Shown here piece by piece: positions 8,923 through 20,685 of a stretch of DNA of 64,000 bases; position 1 is the first letter of the stretch; each line of letters opens with the position of its first letter. Source of the stretch: Streptomyces colonosanans (GTDB taxonomy: Bacteria; Actinomycetota; Actinomycetes; Streptomycetales; Streptomycetaceae); NCBI RefSeq assembly GCF_001866645.1, contig NZ_MLYP01000006.1, positions 1 through 64,000 of the forward strand, written 5' to 3'. The notes under the pieces were generated by a model that saw only the letters and a list, made by a program, of their open reading frames with translations, did not search any database and was not told where the DNA came from. A program made the translations under genes and the position numbers.

Positions 8923-9732
8923 TCAGTGGCCGGGGGTGAGCGACGCCCGGGACACCGGGAAGTCGAAATAGGTGCTCGGGTAGGGCTCCGGCTTGTAGGT
9001 GTAGTGCCACCACTCCTCGGCGAGATTGACGAACCCGAGACCCTCCAGAGTGCTCTTCAGGAGCTGCCGGTGTGCACGCTGCTCGCCGGCGATCCGGGGG
9101 TCGTCGGTGTGGGCCAGGGTGTCGAAGCAGTCGTAGCCCGTCCCCATGTCGACGGAGTTGTCCGGGAAGCGCTCGCTCTGGGGCGCGTAGCACGGCACGA
9201 GCGGTCGGCCCGGGACGTACGGCCGGGTCGGCCTGGCCGGAAGCCGTACGATCGTCAGGTCCATGGTGGAGCCGCGGCTGTGTCCGGACTGCTCCGCGAT
9301 GTAACCGTCCGCGAACAGACGGGTCTTGTCGACCTGCGGATAGAACTCGGCCTTCATCTTCTGGTCGTCGAGGTCCTTCGCCCAGCGCACGAAGTGGTCG
9401 ACGGCGCGCTGCGGCCGGTAGCAGTCGTACACCTTGAGCGTGTAGCCCTGGCGCAGCAGCTTCGTCTGCGCCTTGTGGAGGGCCTCGGCGGCGGGGCGGG
9501 TGAGGATGCACAGGGGCTGCCGGTAGCCGTCGATGCGCTCGCCGACGAAGTTGTGCGGGGTGAAGTACCGGATCTCCTCAAGGATGGTCGGGTCCACCGA
9601 TCTCAGCGCCACGAAGTCCGCGGGTGCCTTGGGCGCCGGGGCGGCCTGGGCGGTGGCGGTGGCGGAGGCGGAGGCCAGGACGGCGGCGAGTGCGGTGACG
9701 ATGCCTCGTACCGCGACGGAGAGTCGTGTCAT
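8923..9732 (-). CDS. secreted D-alanyl-D-alanine dipeptidase, VanX-like
   Basis: Zinc dipeptidase of the VanX family, expected to cleave D-Ala-D-Ala or related peptidoglycan-derived dipeptides. The 269-aa protein begins with a signal peptide of about 30 residues ending AQAAPAP, so unlike cytoplasmic VanX it is exported. Catalytic motifs are complete: DCYRP (R106), SGHSRGSTMD (zinc ligands H151 and D158) and EEWWH (base E240, ligand H243). Start chosen at the Met directly before the signal peptide; 45 further codons upstream are open but not protein-like. No VanRS, VanH or VanA genes accompany it, so it is more likely a wall-recycling enzyme than a resistance determinant. Confidence 0.88.
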   Translation of the reverse strand: MTRLSVAVRGIVTALAAVLASASATATAQAAPAPKAPADFVALRSVDPTILEEIRYFTPHNFVGERIDGYRQPLCILTRPAAEALHKAQTKLLRQGYTLKVYDCYRPQRAVDHFVRWAKDLDDQKMKAEFYPQVDKTRLFADGYIAEQSGHSRGSTMDLTIVRLPARPTRPYVPGRPLVPCYAPQSERFPDNSVDMGTGYDCFDTLAHTDDPRIAGEQRAHRQLLKSTLEGLGFVNLAEEWWHYTYKPEPYPSTYFDFPVSRASLTPGH

Positions 9733-10208
9733 GTCCCTTGCATTTACCAGGGATGGGTCGGCCGGGGGAAGCGGGCGGCGCGATCCGCGTTCGCTCGGCC
9801 GGGCCGGTACGGGCGCGGCTCGCGGTTCACGCTGTCGTCGCCGGGGCGCTCCAGGCATGACCTGCACGCCGACCGTCCGGCGGCGAACGCCGCGGATCCG
9901 GACGTACGAGCGCCGCCTTCAACCGTTGCTGTCGCCGACCTTGACGCTCTGTGGGTGCCGGTGAACACTTCCGGGTGTCAGTCGGCATCGCCGCAATCGG
10001 GCGTCTTTGTGCTGCGCCCCGGGCCCACGCCAGTACGACCGGGCCGTTCCCCCACGGGCGATTCCGCTGGTCGGGCACGCTCGTCACGGACGCCGGGCGG
10101 GGACGCGGGATCTTCCCTGCCTTCGGCTGAAGTCGCCAAGGGAAACGCACCCTGCACCAAGGACGGACACCGGGCGAAACCGCCCCGGGCGAGGGCCTAG
10201 GAGCCGCC
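9733..10208. other. divergent intergenic region upstream of glpF
   Basis: About 476 bp with no supported gene. It must hold promoters for the VanX-like gene (leftward) and for glpFK (rightward). I see a weak inverted repeat (TTCCCT at 10113-10118 and AGGGAA at 10139-10144), but no clear operator for a GylR-type regulator. GGAG ahead of 10209 is the glpF ribosome binding site. Confidence 0.4.
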
Positions 10209-10970
10209 ATGACCCATGGAAGCATCTTCGTCGGCGAGTTGATCGGAACGGCCATCCTGATCCTGTTCGGCGCCGGTGTCTGCGCCGCCGTCACCCTCAA
10301 CCACTCCAAGGCCAAGGACGCGGGCTGGGTCGTCGTCGCCTTCGGCTGGGGCTTCGGCGTCCTGGCGGGTGCGTACACCGCCGCCCCGAAGTCCGGCGGA
10401 CACCTCAACCCGGCAGTGACCCTCGGCCTCGCCATCGCCGACATCACCAAGTGGGGGGACGTCCCGTACTACCTGCTGGGCCAGATGGCGGGCGCGATCC
10501 TCGGCGCCGTTCTGACCTGGCTGCTCTACTTCGCACAATTCCAGGCCAACGCCGACGAGGAAACGGCTCTGCCCACGCTCGGGATCTTCTCCACGGCCCC
10601 GGAGATCCGCAATCCGGTCGCCAACCTGATCACCGAGACCATCGCGACCGCCGGCCTGGTGCTACCCCTCCTGTTCTTCGGCAAGAACCTCGGCACCGGC
10701 ATCGGCCCCGTCTCCGGCACGCAGACGGCCTACGGTTCGGGCATCGGGCCCCTGCTCGTCGCCCTGCTCGTCGTCGGCATCGGCCTCTCCCTCGGCGGGC
10801 CCACCGGCTATGCGATCAACCCCGCCCGTGATCTCGGCCCGCGCATCACGCACGCTCTGCTCCCGATCCCCAACAAGGGGACCTCGGACTGGGGTTACGC
10901 CTGGATACCGGTGGCGGGACCACTGATCGGCGGGGCGCTGTCGGCCCTCGTGTACAAAGCAGCCTTCTGA
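10209..10970 (+). CDS. glpF: glycerol uptake facilitator (aquaglyceroporin)
   Basis: Membrane channel that lets glycerol enter by facilitated diffusion. The 253-aa protein has six predicted membrane helices and the two half-helix NPA boxes: HLNPAVT (67-69) and [10 protein letters not shown] (204-206). The Asp right after NPAR (D208) is the mark of glycerol facilitators rather than pure water channels. GGAG precedes the ATG. glpK starts 21 bp downstream, so incoming glycerol is trapped as glycerol 3-phosphate by the partner kinase. Confidence 0.94.
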   Translation: MTHGSIFVGELIGTAILILFGAGVCAAVTLNHSKAKDAGWVVVAFGWGFGVLAGAYTAAPKSGGHLNPAVTLGLAIADITKWGDVPYYLLGQMAGAILGAVLTWLLYFAQFQANADEETALPTLGIFSTAPEIRNPVANLITETIATAGLVLPLLFFGKNLGTGIGPVSGTQTAYGSGIGPLLVALLVVGIGLSLGGPTGYAINPARDLGPRITHALLPIPNKGTSDWGYAWIPVAGPLIGGALSALVYKAAF

Positions 10971-10991
10971 CCTTTTGACGAAGGGGACGTC

Positions 10992-12512
<1,521 letters not shown>

Positions 12513-12523
12513 CGAACACCCTT

Positions 12524-12561
12524 CACGCGCGCGTGCGTCTCACGTGAGCCACGCGCGCGTG
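12524..12561. repeat. nested perfect palindromes after glpK
   Basis: Two copies of the self-complementary 12-mer CACGCGCGCGTG (12524-12535 and 12550-12561) flank another perfect palindrome, CTCACGTGAG (12539-12548). The whole unit can fold into one long hairpin or into three small ones. It begins 12 bp after the glpK stop and is probably part of the transcription stop, though the CG/CACGTG content could also bind a protein. Confidence 0.6.
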
Positions 12562-12568
12562 CACGAGC

Positions 12569-12604
12569 GCGGCCCGTACCCCGGTCGGCGGGGGTACGGG
12601 CCGC
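12569..12604. terminator. hairpin terminator between glpK and cvnD
   Basis: Perfect 14-bp stem (GCGGCCCGTACCCC with GGGGTACGGGCCGC) and 8-nt loop, placed between two convergent genes. It can terminate both glpFK and the leftward hydantoinase-cvnD transcript. Confidence 0.8.
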
Positions 12605-12622
12605 AGCTGCTCGGCCACAGGA

Positions 12623-13228
12623 TCAGGTGGTGACGCTCCGGCGGCGGTCGGCCGTGTGTGCCCCGGCGTGCCGTACCGCCGCGATCACGACCTCCTTGGC
12701 CGACTCGCGCTCCCGTGCGTCACAGAGGACGACCGGCACGTCGACGTCGAGGTCGAGGGCCTGCCGCACGGTCTCGGCGGGGTAACGGGTCGTGCCCTCG
12801 AAGCAGTTGACGCCGACGACGAAGGGGATGGAGCGGCGTTCGAAGTAGTCGACCGCGGCGAAGCAGTCCTCCAGGCGGCGGGTGTCGGCAAGGACGACGG
12901 CACCCAGGGCACCGGTGGCCAGTTCGTCCCACAGGAACCAGAAGCGGTCCTGGCCCGGCGTCCCGAACAGGTAGAGCACCAGGTCCTCGCGAAGGGCGAT
13001 GCGGCCGAAGTCCATGGCGACGGTGGTGGTGTCCTTGCCCTCCACGCCGCGCGTGTCGTCGACCGGGCGGCCCGCCTCGGTGAGCACCTCCTCGGTGCGC
13101 AGCGGCCTGATGTCGCTGACCGTGCCGACAAGGGTCGTCTTGCCCACACCGAAGCCGCCGGCCACGAGGATCTTGAGTGTGACGGGCTCGACCGGAGGCT
13201 TGCGGCGCTCACCGCACCCGAAGGCCAT
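12623..13228 (-). CDS. cvnD: conservon GTPase-like protein CvnD
   Basis: Small Ras-like/MglA-type nucleotide-binding protein of the Streptomyces conservon systems, thought to work with CvnA, CvnB and CvnC at the membrane in a G-protein-like relay. The 201-aa protein has Walker [10 protein letters not shown], a switch-region [13 protein letters not shown], a GTPGQ motif where most GTPases have DxxG, and NCFE in place of NKxD, all typical of CvnD. The ATG at 13228 has GGGAGAGGAG just ahead, lying inside the 3' end of the hydantoinase gene, which overlaps by 20 bp. It is therefore likely coupled to that gene rather than to cvnC, which lies 3.8 kb away. Confidence 0.9.
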   Translation of the reverse strand: MAFGCGERRKPPVEPVTLKILVAGGFGVGKTTLVGTVSDIRPLRTEEVLTEAGRPVDDTRGVEGKDTTTVAMDFGRIALREDLVLYLFGTPGQDRFWFLWDELATGALGAVVLADTRRLEDCFAAVDYFERRSIPFVVGVNCFEGTTRYPAETVRQALDLDVDVPVVLCDARERESAKEVVIAAVRHAGAHTADRRRSVTT

Positions 13229-16200
13229 CGTTCTCCTCTCCCGCTTGCCGGGCGTCGGGCGGCGGTCCGTACCCACCGCCGCCGGGGGTTTCCACGACCA
13301 GGACGTCGCCGGGGCCGACGTCGGCCGCGTCACTGCCCTCGAGGCGCACCACGGTCCCGTCCGCGCGCTCCACACGGTTGGCGCCGAGTGCACCGGGCTC
13401 GCCTCCCGCCATGCCGTAGGGCGGGACCCTGCGGTGCTGGGAGAGCGTGGAGACGGTCATGGGCTCCTGGAAGCGGATGCGCCGCACGGCGCCGTCGCCG
13501 CCGCGCCAGCGGCCCGCACCACCGCTGCCGTACCGCACCGCGAACTCGTCCAGCAGGACCGGCAGTCTCCATTCGAGGACTTCGGGATCGGTCAGACGCG
13601 AGTTGGTCATATGGGTCTGCACGACGGGGGCACCCGGGAAGCCGTCGCCCGCGCCGGAGCCCGAGGCCACAGTCTCGTAGTACTGGTAACGGTCGTTGCC
13701 GAAGGTGACGTTGTTCATGGTGCCGGAGCCCTCGGCCTGCACACCCAGGGCGGCGTACAGGGCGCCGGTGATGGCCTGGGACGTCTCCACGTTGCCGGCG
13801 ACGACGGCGGCCGGCGGCTCGGGCGCGAGCATCGAGCCGGGCGGCACGATGATGTCGAGGGGCCGCAGACAGCCGTCATTGAGCGGGATGTCGTCGGCGA
13901 CGAGGGTGCGGAAGACGTACAGCACTGCTGCGTTGACGACCGAGAAGGGTGCGTTGAAGTTCGTGGCCAGTTGGGGGGAGGTGCCGGTGAAGTCGATGGT
14001 CGCGGAGCGGCCGTCGCGGTCCACACGGACGCGGACGCGGATGACGGCGCCGGAGTCGGTCTCGTAGGCGTACTCGCCGTCGTCCAGGGTGTCGATGACG
14101 CGGCGGACGGCGTCCTCCGCATTGTCCTGGACGTGTTTCATGTAGGCCTGCACGACGTCGAGTCCGAAGTCGTCGATCATGCGGCCGACTTCGTCGACGC
14201 CCTTCTGGTTGGCCGCGATCTGGGCGCGTAGGTCGGCGAGGTTGGTCTTCGGGTTGCGTGAGGGGTGGCGCGCCCCGGTGAGCAGGCGGAACGTCTCCTC
14301 CTCACGGAAGCGGCCGTGCTCGGCCAGCAGCCAGTTGTCGAAGAGGACGCCCTCCTCCTCGATGGTGCGGCTGTGCGCGGGCATGGACCCGGGCGCGATG
14401 CCGCCGATCTCCGCGTGGTGGCCGCGGGACGCGACGTAGAACAGGATCCGCTCACCCTCCGTGTCGAAGACCGGGGTGATGACGGTGACGTCGGGCAGAT
14501 GGGTGCCGCCGTGGTACGGGTCGTTGACCGCGTAGGTTTCGCCGGGGCGCATGCCGTCCGCGCGCCGCCGGATGACCTCCTTGACGCTGGTGCCCATCGA
14601 GCCCAGGTGCACGGGGATGTGGGGGGCGTTGGCGACCAGGTTGCCCTCGGGGTCGAAGAGGGCGCAGGAGAAGTCCAGGCGTTCCTTGATGTTGACGGAC
14701 TGGGCGGTGGACTCCAGGCGGGCGCCCATCTGTTCGGCGATGGACATGAAGAGGTTGTTGAAGACCTCGAGCAGGACCGGATCGACTTGTGTAGCGAGAT
14801 CGGCACTCTCCGTGATCGCCATGCGTTTCATGACCAGATGCCCCTCGCCGGTCGCCGTGGCCCGCCAGCCGTCGTCGACGACGGTCGTCGCACTGGCCTC
14901 GGTGATGATCGCGGGGCCGGTGACGGCTTCGCCGGGAGGCAGGCGCTCCCGGCGGTGGAGGGGTACGTCGCGCCAGGCGCCGCCCGTGTGGAGGCGGACG
15001 GTCTCGGGGGCGGCGGGGCGGCCTTCGTACGGGGCGAGGGCGGACAGATCGGGGGGTTCGGTGAGGCCGGTGGCTTCCACGGAGAGGGCTTCGACGACGA
15101 TCGGGCGGTCGAGCGTGAAGGAGTACGTGGCGCGATGACGTTCTTCGAAAGCGCACCTCATCGTGTCGGGCTCGGTCAACCCGACGATGAGGGCGGTGTC
15201 CGTGCCGTCGTAGCGCAGTTGGGCCCGCCGGGTGACCCGGATGCGGTCCTCGGGTACGTCCTCGGCGAGGAGTTCGGCGCGGGCGTCGCCTTCCAGGTCC
15301 TCGGCGGTCTTGAGGACAGCGGGCATCGATGCGGGCACGAGGGGCGCCTCGACGGACTGCTCGCGCATGGCGGTGGTGTCGGCGAGCCCGATGCCGAGCG
15401 CGGAGAGCACCCCGGCCATGGGGGGTACGAGGACGGTGCGGATGCCCAGGGAGTCCGCGACCATGCAGGCGTGCTGGCCGCCGGCTCCTCCGAAGGTGGT
15501 GAGCGCATAGCGGGTGACGTCGTGCCCCTTCTGGACGGAGATCCGCTTGACGGCGCCCGCGATGTTGGCGACGGCGATCTGGAGGTAGCCCTCGGCGACC
15601 TGTTCGGGGGTGCGCCGGTCGCCGGTGCCCTCGCGGATCTCGTGGGCCAGCGCGGCGAAGCGCTCGCGTACGAGTGCGTCGTCGAGGGGCTGGTCGCCGT
15701 CCGGGCCGAACACCCGGGGGAAGTGGGCGGGTTGGATGCGGCCGAGCATGACGTTGGCGTCGGTGACGGTGAGCGGGCCGCCGCCGCGGTAGCAGGCGGG
15801 TCCTGGATCCGCGCCCGCCGAGTCCGGCCCTACGCGGTAGCGGGAGCCGTCGAAGTGGAGGATCGAGCCGCCGCCCGCCGCGACCGTGTGGATGTCGAGC
15901 ATGGGCGCCCGCAGCCGCACGCCGGCGATCCGGGTGGTGAAGACGCGTTCGTACTCGCCGGCGAAGTGCGAGACGTCGGTGGACGTGCCGCCCATGTCGA
16001 AGCCGATCACTCGGTCGAATCCGGCGAGCTGCGACATCCGGGCCATGCCGACGATGCCGCCCGCGGGTCCGGAGAGGATGGCGTCCTTGCCGCGGAACTG
16101 TCCGGCCTCGGCGAGGCCGCCGTTGGACTGCATGAACATCAGCCGCACGCCTTCGAGTTCGTCGGCGACGTGCTGGACATAGCGGCGCAGGACCGGCGAG

Positions 16201-16823
16201 AGATAGGCGTCGACGACCGCGGTGTCACCACGCGGGACCAGCTTCATCAGCGGGCTGACCTCACTGGAGAGGGAGATCTGCGGGAAGCCCGTGCGGGCGG
16301 CCAGCTCGCCGACGGCCCGCTCGTGGGCGGGGTGCAGATGGCTGTGCATGCAGACCACGGCGAGGGCGCGGATCCCGTCGTCGTACGCCTCCTGGAGCGG
16401 TCCTGCGAGGGCGTCCAGGTCGGGGGTGCGCAGCACGGTGCCGTCGGCGGCGAGGCGTTCGTCGACCTCGAGGACTCGCTCGTACAGCAGCTCGGGCAGT
16501 TCGATCGCGCGGGCGAAGATGCTGGGGCGGTTCTGGTAGGCGATGCGCAGGGCGTCCCGGAAGCCGCGGGTGACGACGAGGAGGGTGCGTTCGCCCTTGC
16601 GTTCCAGGAGGGCGTTGGTGGCGACGGTGGTGCCCATGCGGACGGCGTCGATCGGACCGCCGTCGTCCAGGAGTGCGTGGACGCCCGCGACGGCCGCGTC
16701 GGCGTAGCGGTGGGGGTTGTCCGACAGCAGCTTGTGGGTGAGCACACGGCCGTCGGGGCGGCGCGCGACGATGTCGGTGAAGGTGCCGCCTCGGTCGACC
16801 CAGAACTGCCAGCCCGTGGTCAC
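13209..16823 (-). CDS. hydantoinase/5-oxoprolinase, fused A and B subunits
   Basis: ATP-dependent cyclic amide hydrolase: either 5-oxoproline to glutamate or a hydantoin-type ring. The 1,204-aa protein joins the A half (N-terminal actin-like phosphate loop [22 protein letters not shown] in the middle) to the B half, which begins near the [20 protein letters not shown] segment, as in eukaryotic-type oxoprolinases. GTG start at 16823 has GGAGAG 7 nt upstream; the open frame extends further without protein-like sequence. It sits inside a conservon, between cvnC and cvnD, and its last 20 bp overlap cvnD. A terminator-like hairpin separates it from cvnC, so it probably has its own promoter. Substrate unproven. 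Confidence 0.88.
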   Translation of the reverse strand: MTTGWQFWVDRGGTFTDIVARRPDGRVLTHKLLSDNPHRYADAAVAGVHALLDDGGPIDAVRMGTTVATNALLERKGERTLLVVTRGFRDALRIAYQNRPSIFARAIELPELLYERVLEVDERLAADGTVLRTPDLDALAGPLQEAYDDGIRALAVVCMHSHLHPAHERAVGELAARTGFPQISLSSEVSPLMKLVPRGDTAVVDAYLSPVLRRYVQHVADELEGVRLMFMQSNGGLAEAGQFRGKDAILSGPAGGIVGMARMSQLAGFDRVIGFDMGGTSTDVSHFAGEYERVFTTRIAGVRLRAPMLDIHTVAAGGGSILHFDGSRYRVGPDSAGADPGPACYRGGGPLTVTDANVMLGRIQPAHFPRVFGPDGDQPLDDALVRERFAALAHEIREGTGDRRTPEQVAEGYLQIAVANIAGAVKRISVQKGHDVTRYALTTFGGAGGQHACMVADSLGIRTVLVPPMAGVLSALGIGLADTTAMREQSVEAPLVPASMPAVLKTAEDLEGDARAELLAEDVPEDRIRVTRRAQLRYDGTDTALIVGLTEPDTMRCAFEERHRATYSFTLDRPIVVEALSVEATGLTEPPDLSALAPYEGRPAAPETVRLHTGGAWRDVPLHRRERLPPGEAVTGPAIITEASATTVVDDGWRATATGEGHLVMKRMAITESADLATQVDPVLLEVFNNLFMSIAEQMGARLESTAQSVNIKERLDFSCALFDPEGNLVANAPHIPVHLGSMGTSVKEVIRRRADGMRPGETYAVNDPYHGGTHLPDVTVITPVFDTEGERILFYVASRGHHAEIGGIAPGSMPAHSRTIEEEGVLFDNWLLAEHGRFREEETFRLLTGARHPSRNPKTNLADLRAQIAANQKGVDEVGRMIDDFGLDVVQAYMKHVQDNAEDAVRRVIDTLDDGEYAYETDSGAVIRVRVRVDRDGRSATIDFTGTSPQLATNFNAPFSVVNAAVLYVFRTLVADDIPLNDGCLRPLDIIVPPGSMLAPEPPAAVVAGNVETSQAITGALYAALGVQAEGSGTMNNVTFGNDRYQYYETVASGSGAGDGFPGAPVVQTHMTNSRLTDPEVLEWRLPVLLDEFAVRYGSGGAGRWRGGDGAVRRIRFQEPMTVSTLSQHRRVPPYGMAGGEPGALGANRVERADGTVVRLEGSDAADVGPGDVLVVETPGGGGYGPPPDARQAGEENDGLRVR

Positions 16824-16980
16824 GTCCGTCTCTCCGATCGCGCTGCCCGCAACGGTGTCCGCAGCGGGGCGGGGCGCGCTGCGGCTCGTCGACGCTCGGT
16901 CAGAGCATAACGGGAGGGTGGTTCCGGCGGCGGATCCGTCAGTACCGCGCCCCCACCGGGATGCCCGGGACCGCCGTTCC

Positions 16981-17019
16981 GGCTCCTCGGCAAGCGCCTC
17001 AGCACGCTCGCGAGGAGCC
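16981..17019. terminator. terminator-like hairpin after cvnC
   Basis: Arms GGCTCCTCG and CGAGGAGCC (9 bp, perfect) enclose 21 nt that contain a second small stem (AGCG/CGCT). It lies 35-73 bp past the cvnC stop on the minus strand and would divide cvnABC from the hydantoinase-cvnD transcript. Confidence 0.5.
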
Positions 17020-17053
17020 ACCGCGGCGGGCGGGAAGGTGGCCGGACCATGCC

Positions 17054-17449
17054 TCACAGAGCTCGCAGGCCGCTGATGACGTCGCGCAGGATGTTCTCGT
17101 CGACCAGCTCGGCGGGCGGCACGGGACGTGTCACATGCACCAGTTCCCCGTCCACCAGGTCGCCTACGAGGACGCGCACCACGCCGACCGGCAGATCGAG
17201 TTCGGCGGCGAGTTCGGCGACCGACTGCGGGGTGTCACGGCACAGCTCGACGATGTCCACGTGTTCCGGGGACAGCAACGGGTCCGTCTCGAGGTCGTCC
17301 TTGGGCGGCTCCGAGACGACCACCGCGATCAGGTCGAGGCGGTGCTGGGCCGCGTGGCTGGTGCGGCCGCGCGTCATGGCGTACGGGCGCACCACCGGTC
17401 CGGCCTCGTCGTCGAACCAGTGGCTGATTCCCTGACCGTCTCCGCTCAT
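17054..17449 (-). CDS. cvnC: conservon DUF742 protein CvnC
   Basis: Third conservon component, 131 aa, DUF742 family. The family has a winged-helix-like fold; here [21 protein letters not shown] looks like the helix-turn-helix-like core, and the protein ends with the typical [12 protein letters not shown]. Its role is thought to be part of a membrane-associated complex with the sensor kinase and the GTPase rather than direct DNA binding. It starts 9 bp after cvnB's stop. The expected next gene, cvnD, is displaced by the hydantoinase gene. Confidence 0.92.
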   Translation of the reverse strand: MSGDGQGISHWFDDEAGPVVRPYAMTRGRTSHAAQHRLDLIAVVVSEPPKDDLETDPLLSPEHVDIVELCRDTPQSVAELAAELDLPVGVVRVLVGDLVDGELVHVTRPVPPAELVDENILRDVISGLRAL

Positions 17450-17458
17450 GCCATCCCA

Positions 17459-17899
17459 CTACCCGCCCGAGGGCAGATCGGTGCGCGGAGCGGACCCCAG
17501 ATGTACTCCGACCCGCTTGACCAGGAGGGTCATCTCGTAGGCCACCTGCCCGACGTCGGAGTCGGCGTCCGACAGGACGGCGAGGCAGCTGCCGTCGCCG
17601 GCGGCCATGACGAAGAGGAAGGCGTCGTCGAGTTCGACGACGGTCTGGCGGACACTGCCGGCGTCGAAGTGCCGGCCGACGCCCTTGGCGAGGCTGTGGA
17701 ATCCGGAGGCGACCGCGGCGAGGTGCTCGCCGTCCTCCCCGCTCAGTTCCCGGGAAACCCCCGTGGGCAGGCCGTCGCTGGAGAGCACGAGCACCTTGCG
17801 GATGCTGGCGACGCGCTCCACCAGGTCGTCGAGCAGCCAGTTCAGCTCGCCCGACGGCATATTGGTCGCGGTGGGCCCTGCGGCCTTCGGTGCGGTCAT
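17459..17899 (-). CDS. cvnB: conservon roadblock/LC7 protein CvnB
   Basis: 146-aa roadblock/LC7-domain protein (MglB-like). In conservons it is the proposed regulator of the CvnD GTPase, by analogy with MglB acting on MglA. A single domain fills most of the protein, with the typical LNWLLDDLVERV start and LVLSSDGLPTGVS loop. Its ATG overlaps the cvnA stop in an ATGA arrangement, so translation is coupled to the kinase gene. Confidence 0.93.
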   Translation of the reverse strand: MTAPKAAGPTATNMPSGELNWLLDDLVERVASIRKVLVLSSDGLPTGVSRELSGEDGEHLAAVASGFHSLAKGVGRHFDAGSVRQTVVELDDAFLFVMAAGDGSCLAVLSDADSDVGQVAYEMTLLVKRVGVHLGSAPRTDLPSGG

Positions 17900-20685
17900 C
17901 GACCGTCCCCCTTTGTCGTTCCTGCTGAACCGTCCCGGGCATCGTCACCCGCGGCGTTCTCCTCGCGGCCGCGCTGCCAGCCCCGCTGGAGCGAGGCAAA
18001 ACGGCTGCGTACCTCCTCGGCATCGCGCTCGGCCGGTCCCTCGCCGGGCTCGGTGCGGGACCGTTCTCGCTCCTCGCGCCGGTCGGGTCCTTCCTTCAAC
18101 TGCGGGGCAAGGCTGGCCTGCCGTACCCGGCGAGGCAGCGCGTCCGTGGCCGGTTCCGGTTCCGGTTCCACCGGTTCTGCCTCCGGATCCCGGCGCGGGA
18201 TGGACTTGTCCGGTCCGGCCGGGGAGCGGGTACGGCGCCGCTGGGGCAGGACGGGAAGCTGCGAGCGGTCACCGTGCAGCCGCAGGGTGCCCCTGGTGGC
18301 CTCCGCCGGGCGACCGGAGGGAAGTCCGGCTTCCCCAAGCCCCGCCGTGTCCCGCTCGGACCGCTCCGGTTCCCCGTCGGCCTGCGGTCCCGCTTCCTGC
18401 ACGGGACGGCCGTGGGAGCTGACCAGCCTGGGGGTCCGGCGCGGCAGCGGGACCGGGCCCCCGGGGTGATCGAAGTCGCCGGGGCGAGCCGCCTCGCGCC
18501 GCCCGTCGCACGCCTGCTGGTGCTGCTCGCCGGGGGCCTCGGCGAGGGAGGGACGGCGAGGGAACAGGCCGCCGCGGTCGCCGCCCTCGTCGTCGGCGGC
18601 ATCCGGGAAGCCGTCGAGCGCGTCCAGGCCGACCGGTGCCTCCAGCTCCACCGGCCCGTCCATGATCGACGCCGGAATGCCGGGGAGCTCGACGGGCCTC
18701 GGGGACAGCGCCGTCGTGCGGTCCTCCTCGGCCTGGGCCTTCTTGTCGGGCAGAGGGCGGTCGAGGCGGAAGCCGATGCCGTTGGTGTCCGGGACGTCGT
18801 CGGTGAGCAGCGCGACGGGGATGAAGACGACGGCGGTGGTGCCGCCGTACGGGGACGGCTGGAGGGAGACGCGGACGTTCTGCCGCCGGGCGAGCCGGCT
18901 GACCACGAAGAGGCCGAGCCGGTCGGTGTCGGAGAGTTCGAACGCGGGGGTCTCGGCGAGCCGTAGGTTGGCCTCCAGGAACGCCTCGGCCGACATGCCG
19001 AGGCCGCGGTCGTGGATCTCCAGGGTGAAGCCTTTGGCGACCCGCTCGCCGACGACCCGTACGGTGGTGTGCGGCGGGGAGAACACCGTGGCGTTCTCCA
19101 GGAGTTCGGCCACCAGGTGGGTCAGGTCGGCGACCGCGGGTCCGGTGACGGCCACCCGGGGCAGTCGGCGCACCTCGATGCGCTCGTAGTCCTCGACCTC
19201 GGCGACGGCGGCGCGCACCACGTCCATGAGCTGGATGGGCTTGCGCCACTGCCGGGAGGGGGCCGCGCCGGAGAGGATGACCAGGCCCTCGGCATGGCGG
19301 CGCATGCGCGTGGTGAGGTGGTCCAGGCGGAAAAGGTCGGCGAGTTCGTCGGTGTCCTCGGTCCTGCGCTCCATGGTGTCGAGCAGGGTGAGCTGCTTGT
19401 GCAGCAGGACCTGACTGCGGCGGGCGAGGTTGACGAAGACCTCGGAGACGCCGGCGCGCAGCTCGGCCTGTTTGACGGCGGCCTCGACGGCGGCGCGCTG
19501 GAGGGTGTTGAGGGCCTGACCGACCTCGCCGATCTCATTCTTGTCGTACTGCAGGCGCGGCACCTCGGTCTCGACGTCGACCTGTTCGCCCGCCGAGAGG
19601 CGGCGCATCACACTGGGCAGCCGCACATCGGACGCCTCATGGGCCTCCCGGCGCAGCCCGCGCAGATCGCGGATGAGGCCGCGGCCGATGCGGACGGACA
19701 TGATGAGCGAGACCAGTAGGGCGACGAGGCCCAGGACGCCCGCGACGGCCGCCTTGATGATGATGTCGACGGCGCGGGGGCGGACCCGGTCGTGGTAGCG
19801 GTCGTCCGCCTCGGCGCTCATCTTGTCGAGCCGGTCGAGGACCTGGCCGGCGGCCCCGTCCCAGCTCTTCGCGGTCACGCCGCGCGGAGTGCCGGGGGTG
19901 GCGTCGATGACGGCGTGTTCGGCCACGCGCAATGGCGCGGTGTCGCCGTTCTCCCAGTAGCGCTGGAAGTGTGCGCTCTCCGAGCTCGGCAGCATCGGCA
20001 GGCCGACGTCGTACAGCACCGCGCGCTGGGCTACGAGGTCGGAGACGTCGTGGATGTCGTCGCGGGTCAGCCGGCCGGCGACGAGTGCGGAGCCCAGGAG
20101 GGCGTCCTCACGGGAGAGCAGTTCACGCGCGCGGGAGACGTTGACGAGTGCGCGGCCCTGCTTGTCCATCTCCACGTCGTCGAGGACGCGCAGATTGGTC
20201 AGGAGCGTGAAGCAGGGGTCGACCAGGCGGTTGTAGAGGTCGAGGGCCTGGTAGCGGTTGACGGTGCCGTCCTCGACGCTGCGGCGCAACGACGCCATGC
20301 CGTCGAGGGCGTCCAGGATCGAGGTAAGGCGCTCGGCGGTGCCCTGCCCCATGTCGTCGTGCAGGACCCCCTCCTTGCTGTTGGCACGGAGCTTCGCCAC
20401 GACCTCGTCGGTGGCGGCGCGGCTGCGGCGGAGCGCGGCGAGGGTGTCGGAGGCACGCGGGTCCGCGAGGTAGACCAGGGACTGGCGGCGTTCCTGCTGC
20501 AGTACGCGGACGGTGTCCTCGGTGGGGTAGCCGACCTTTTCGACGACGTACGAGACGTCGAACAGCGACTGCGCCGCACGGCCGGTGAGCACCGCCGCGA
20601 AGGCCCAGATGAAGGTCAGGGACAACAGCGGCACGAGAAGCAGCGCCACGATCTTCCGGCGGATCGACTTCCCGCGAAAGCGCAT
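17896..20685 (-). CDS. cvnA: conservon sensor histidine kinase-like protein CvnA
   Basis: Membrane sensor of the conservon, 929 aa. Order: short basic N terminus, membrane helix (about 15-38), extracytoplasmic nitrate-sensor-type helical domain, second membrane helix (VAGVLGLVALLVSLIMSV), HAMP-like linker, dimerisation helices with LLHKQLTLLDTMERR, then an ATPase domain with N box ELLENATVFSPP and G box IHDRGLGMS. A long proline/charged tail follows, ending in the family-typical LPRRVRQASLAPQLK and a final basic segment. I chose the Met at 20685, preceded by GGGGGAGG; 18 upstream codons are open. No response regulator is nearby, as is normal for conservons. Confidence 0.92.
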   Translation of the reverse strand: MRFRGKSIRRKIVALLLVPLLSLTFIWAFAAVLTGRAAQSLFDVSYVVEKVGYPTEDTVRVLQQERRQSLVYLADPRASDTLAALRRSRAATDEVVAKLRANSKEGVLHDDMGQGTAERLTSILDALDGMASLRRSVEDGTVNRYQALDLYNRLVDPCFTLLTNLRVLDDVEMDKQGRALVNVSRARELLSREDALLGSALVAGRLTRDDIHDVSDLVAQRAVLYDVGLPMLPSSESAHFQRYWENGDTAPLRVAEHAVIDATPGTPRGVTAKSWDGAAGQVLDRLDKMSAEADDRYHDRVRPRAVDIIIKAAVAGVLGLVALLVSLIMSVRIGRGLIRDLRGLRREAHEASDVRLPSVMRRLSAGEQVDVETEVPRLQYDKNEIGEVGQALNTLQRAAVEAAVKQAELRAGVSEVFVNLARRSQVLLHKQLTLLDTMERRTEDTDELADLFRLDHLTTRMRRHAEGLVILSGAAPSRQWRKPIQLMDVVRAAVAEVEDYERIEVRRLPRVAVTGPAVADLTHLVAELLENATVFSPPHTTVRVVGERVAKGFTLEIHDRGLGMSAEAFLEANLRLAETPAFELSDTDRLGLFVVSRLARRQNVRVSLQPSPYGGTTAVVFIPVALLTDDVPDTNGIGFRLDRPLPDKKAQAEEDRTTALSPRPVELPGIPASIMDGPVELEAPVGLDALDGFPDAADDEGGDRGGLFPRRPSLAEAPGEQHQQACDGRREAARPGDFDHPGGPVPLPRRTPRLVSSHGRPVQEAGPQADGEPERSERDTAGLGEAGLPSGRPAEATRGTLRLHGDRSQLPVLPQRRRTRSPAGPDKSIPRRDPEAEPVEPEPEPATDALPRRVRQASLAPQLKEGPDRREERERSRTEPGEGPAERDAEEVRSRFASLQRGWQRGREENAAGDDARDGSAGTTKGDGR

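Noticed and set aside
8923..9732. Vancomycin resistance cluster
   Set aside because: The VanX-like enzyme carries a signal peptide and no VanR, VanS, VanH or VanA gene is near.
16824..17053. A small gene between cvnC and the hydantoinase gene
   Set aside because: Frames there are short and compositionally like shadows; the stretch is better explained by a hairpin and a promoter.
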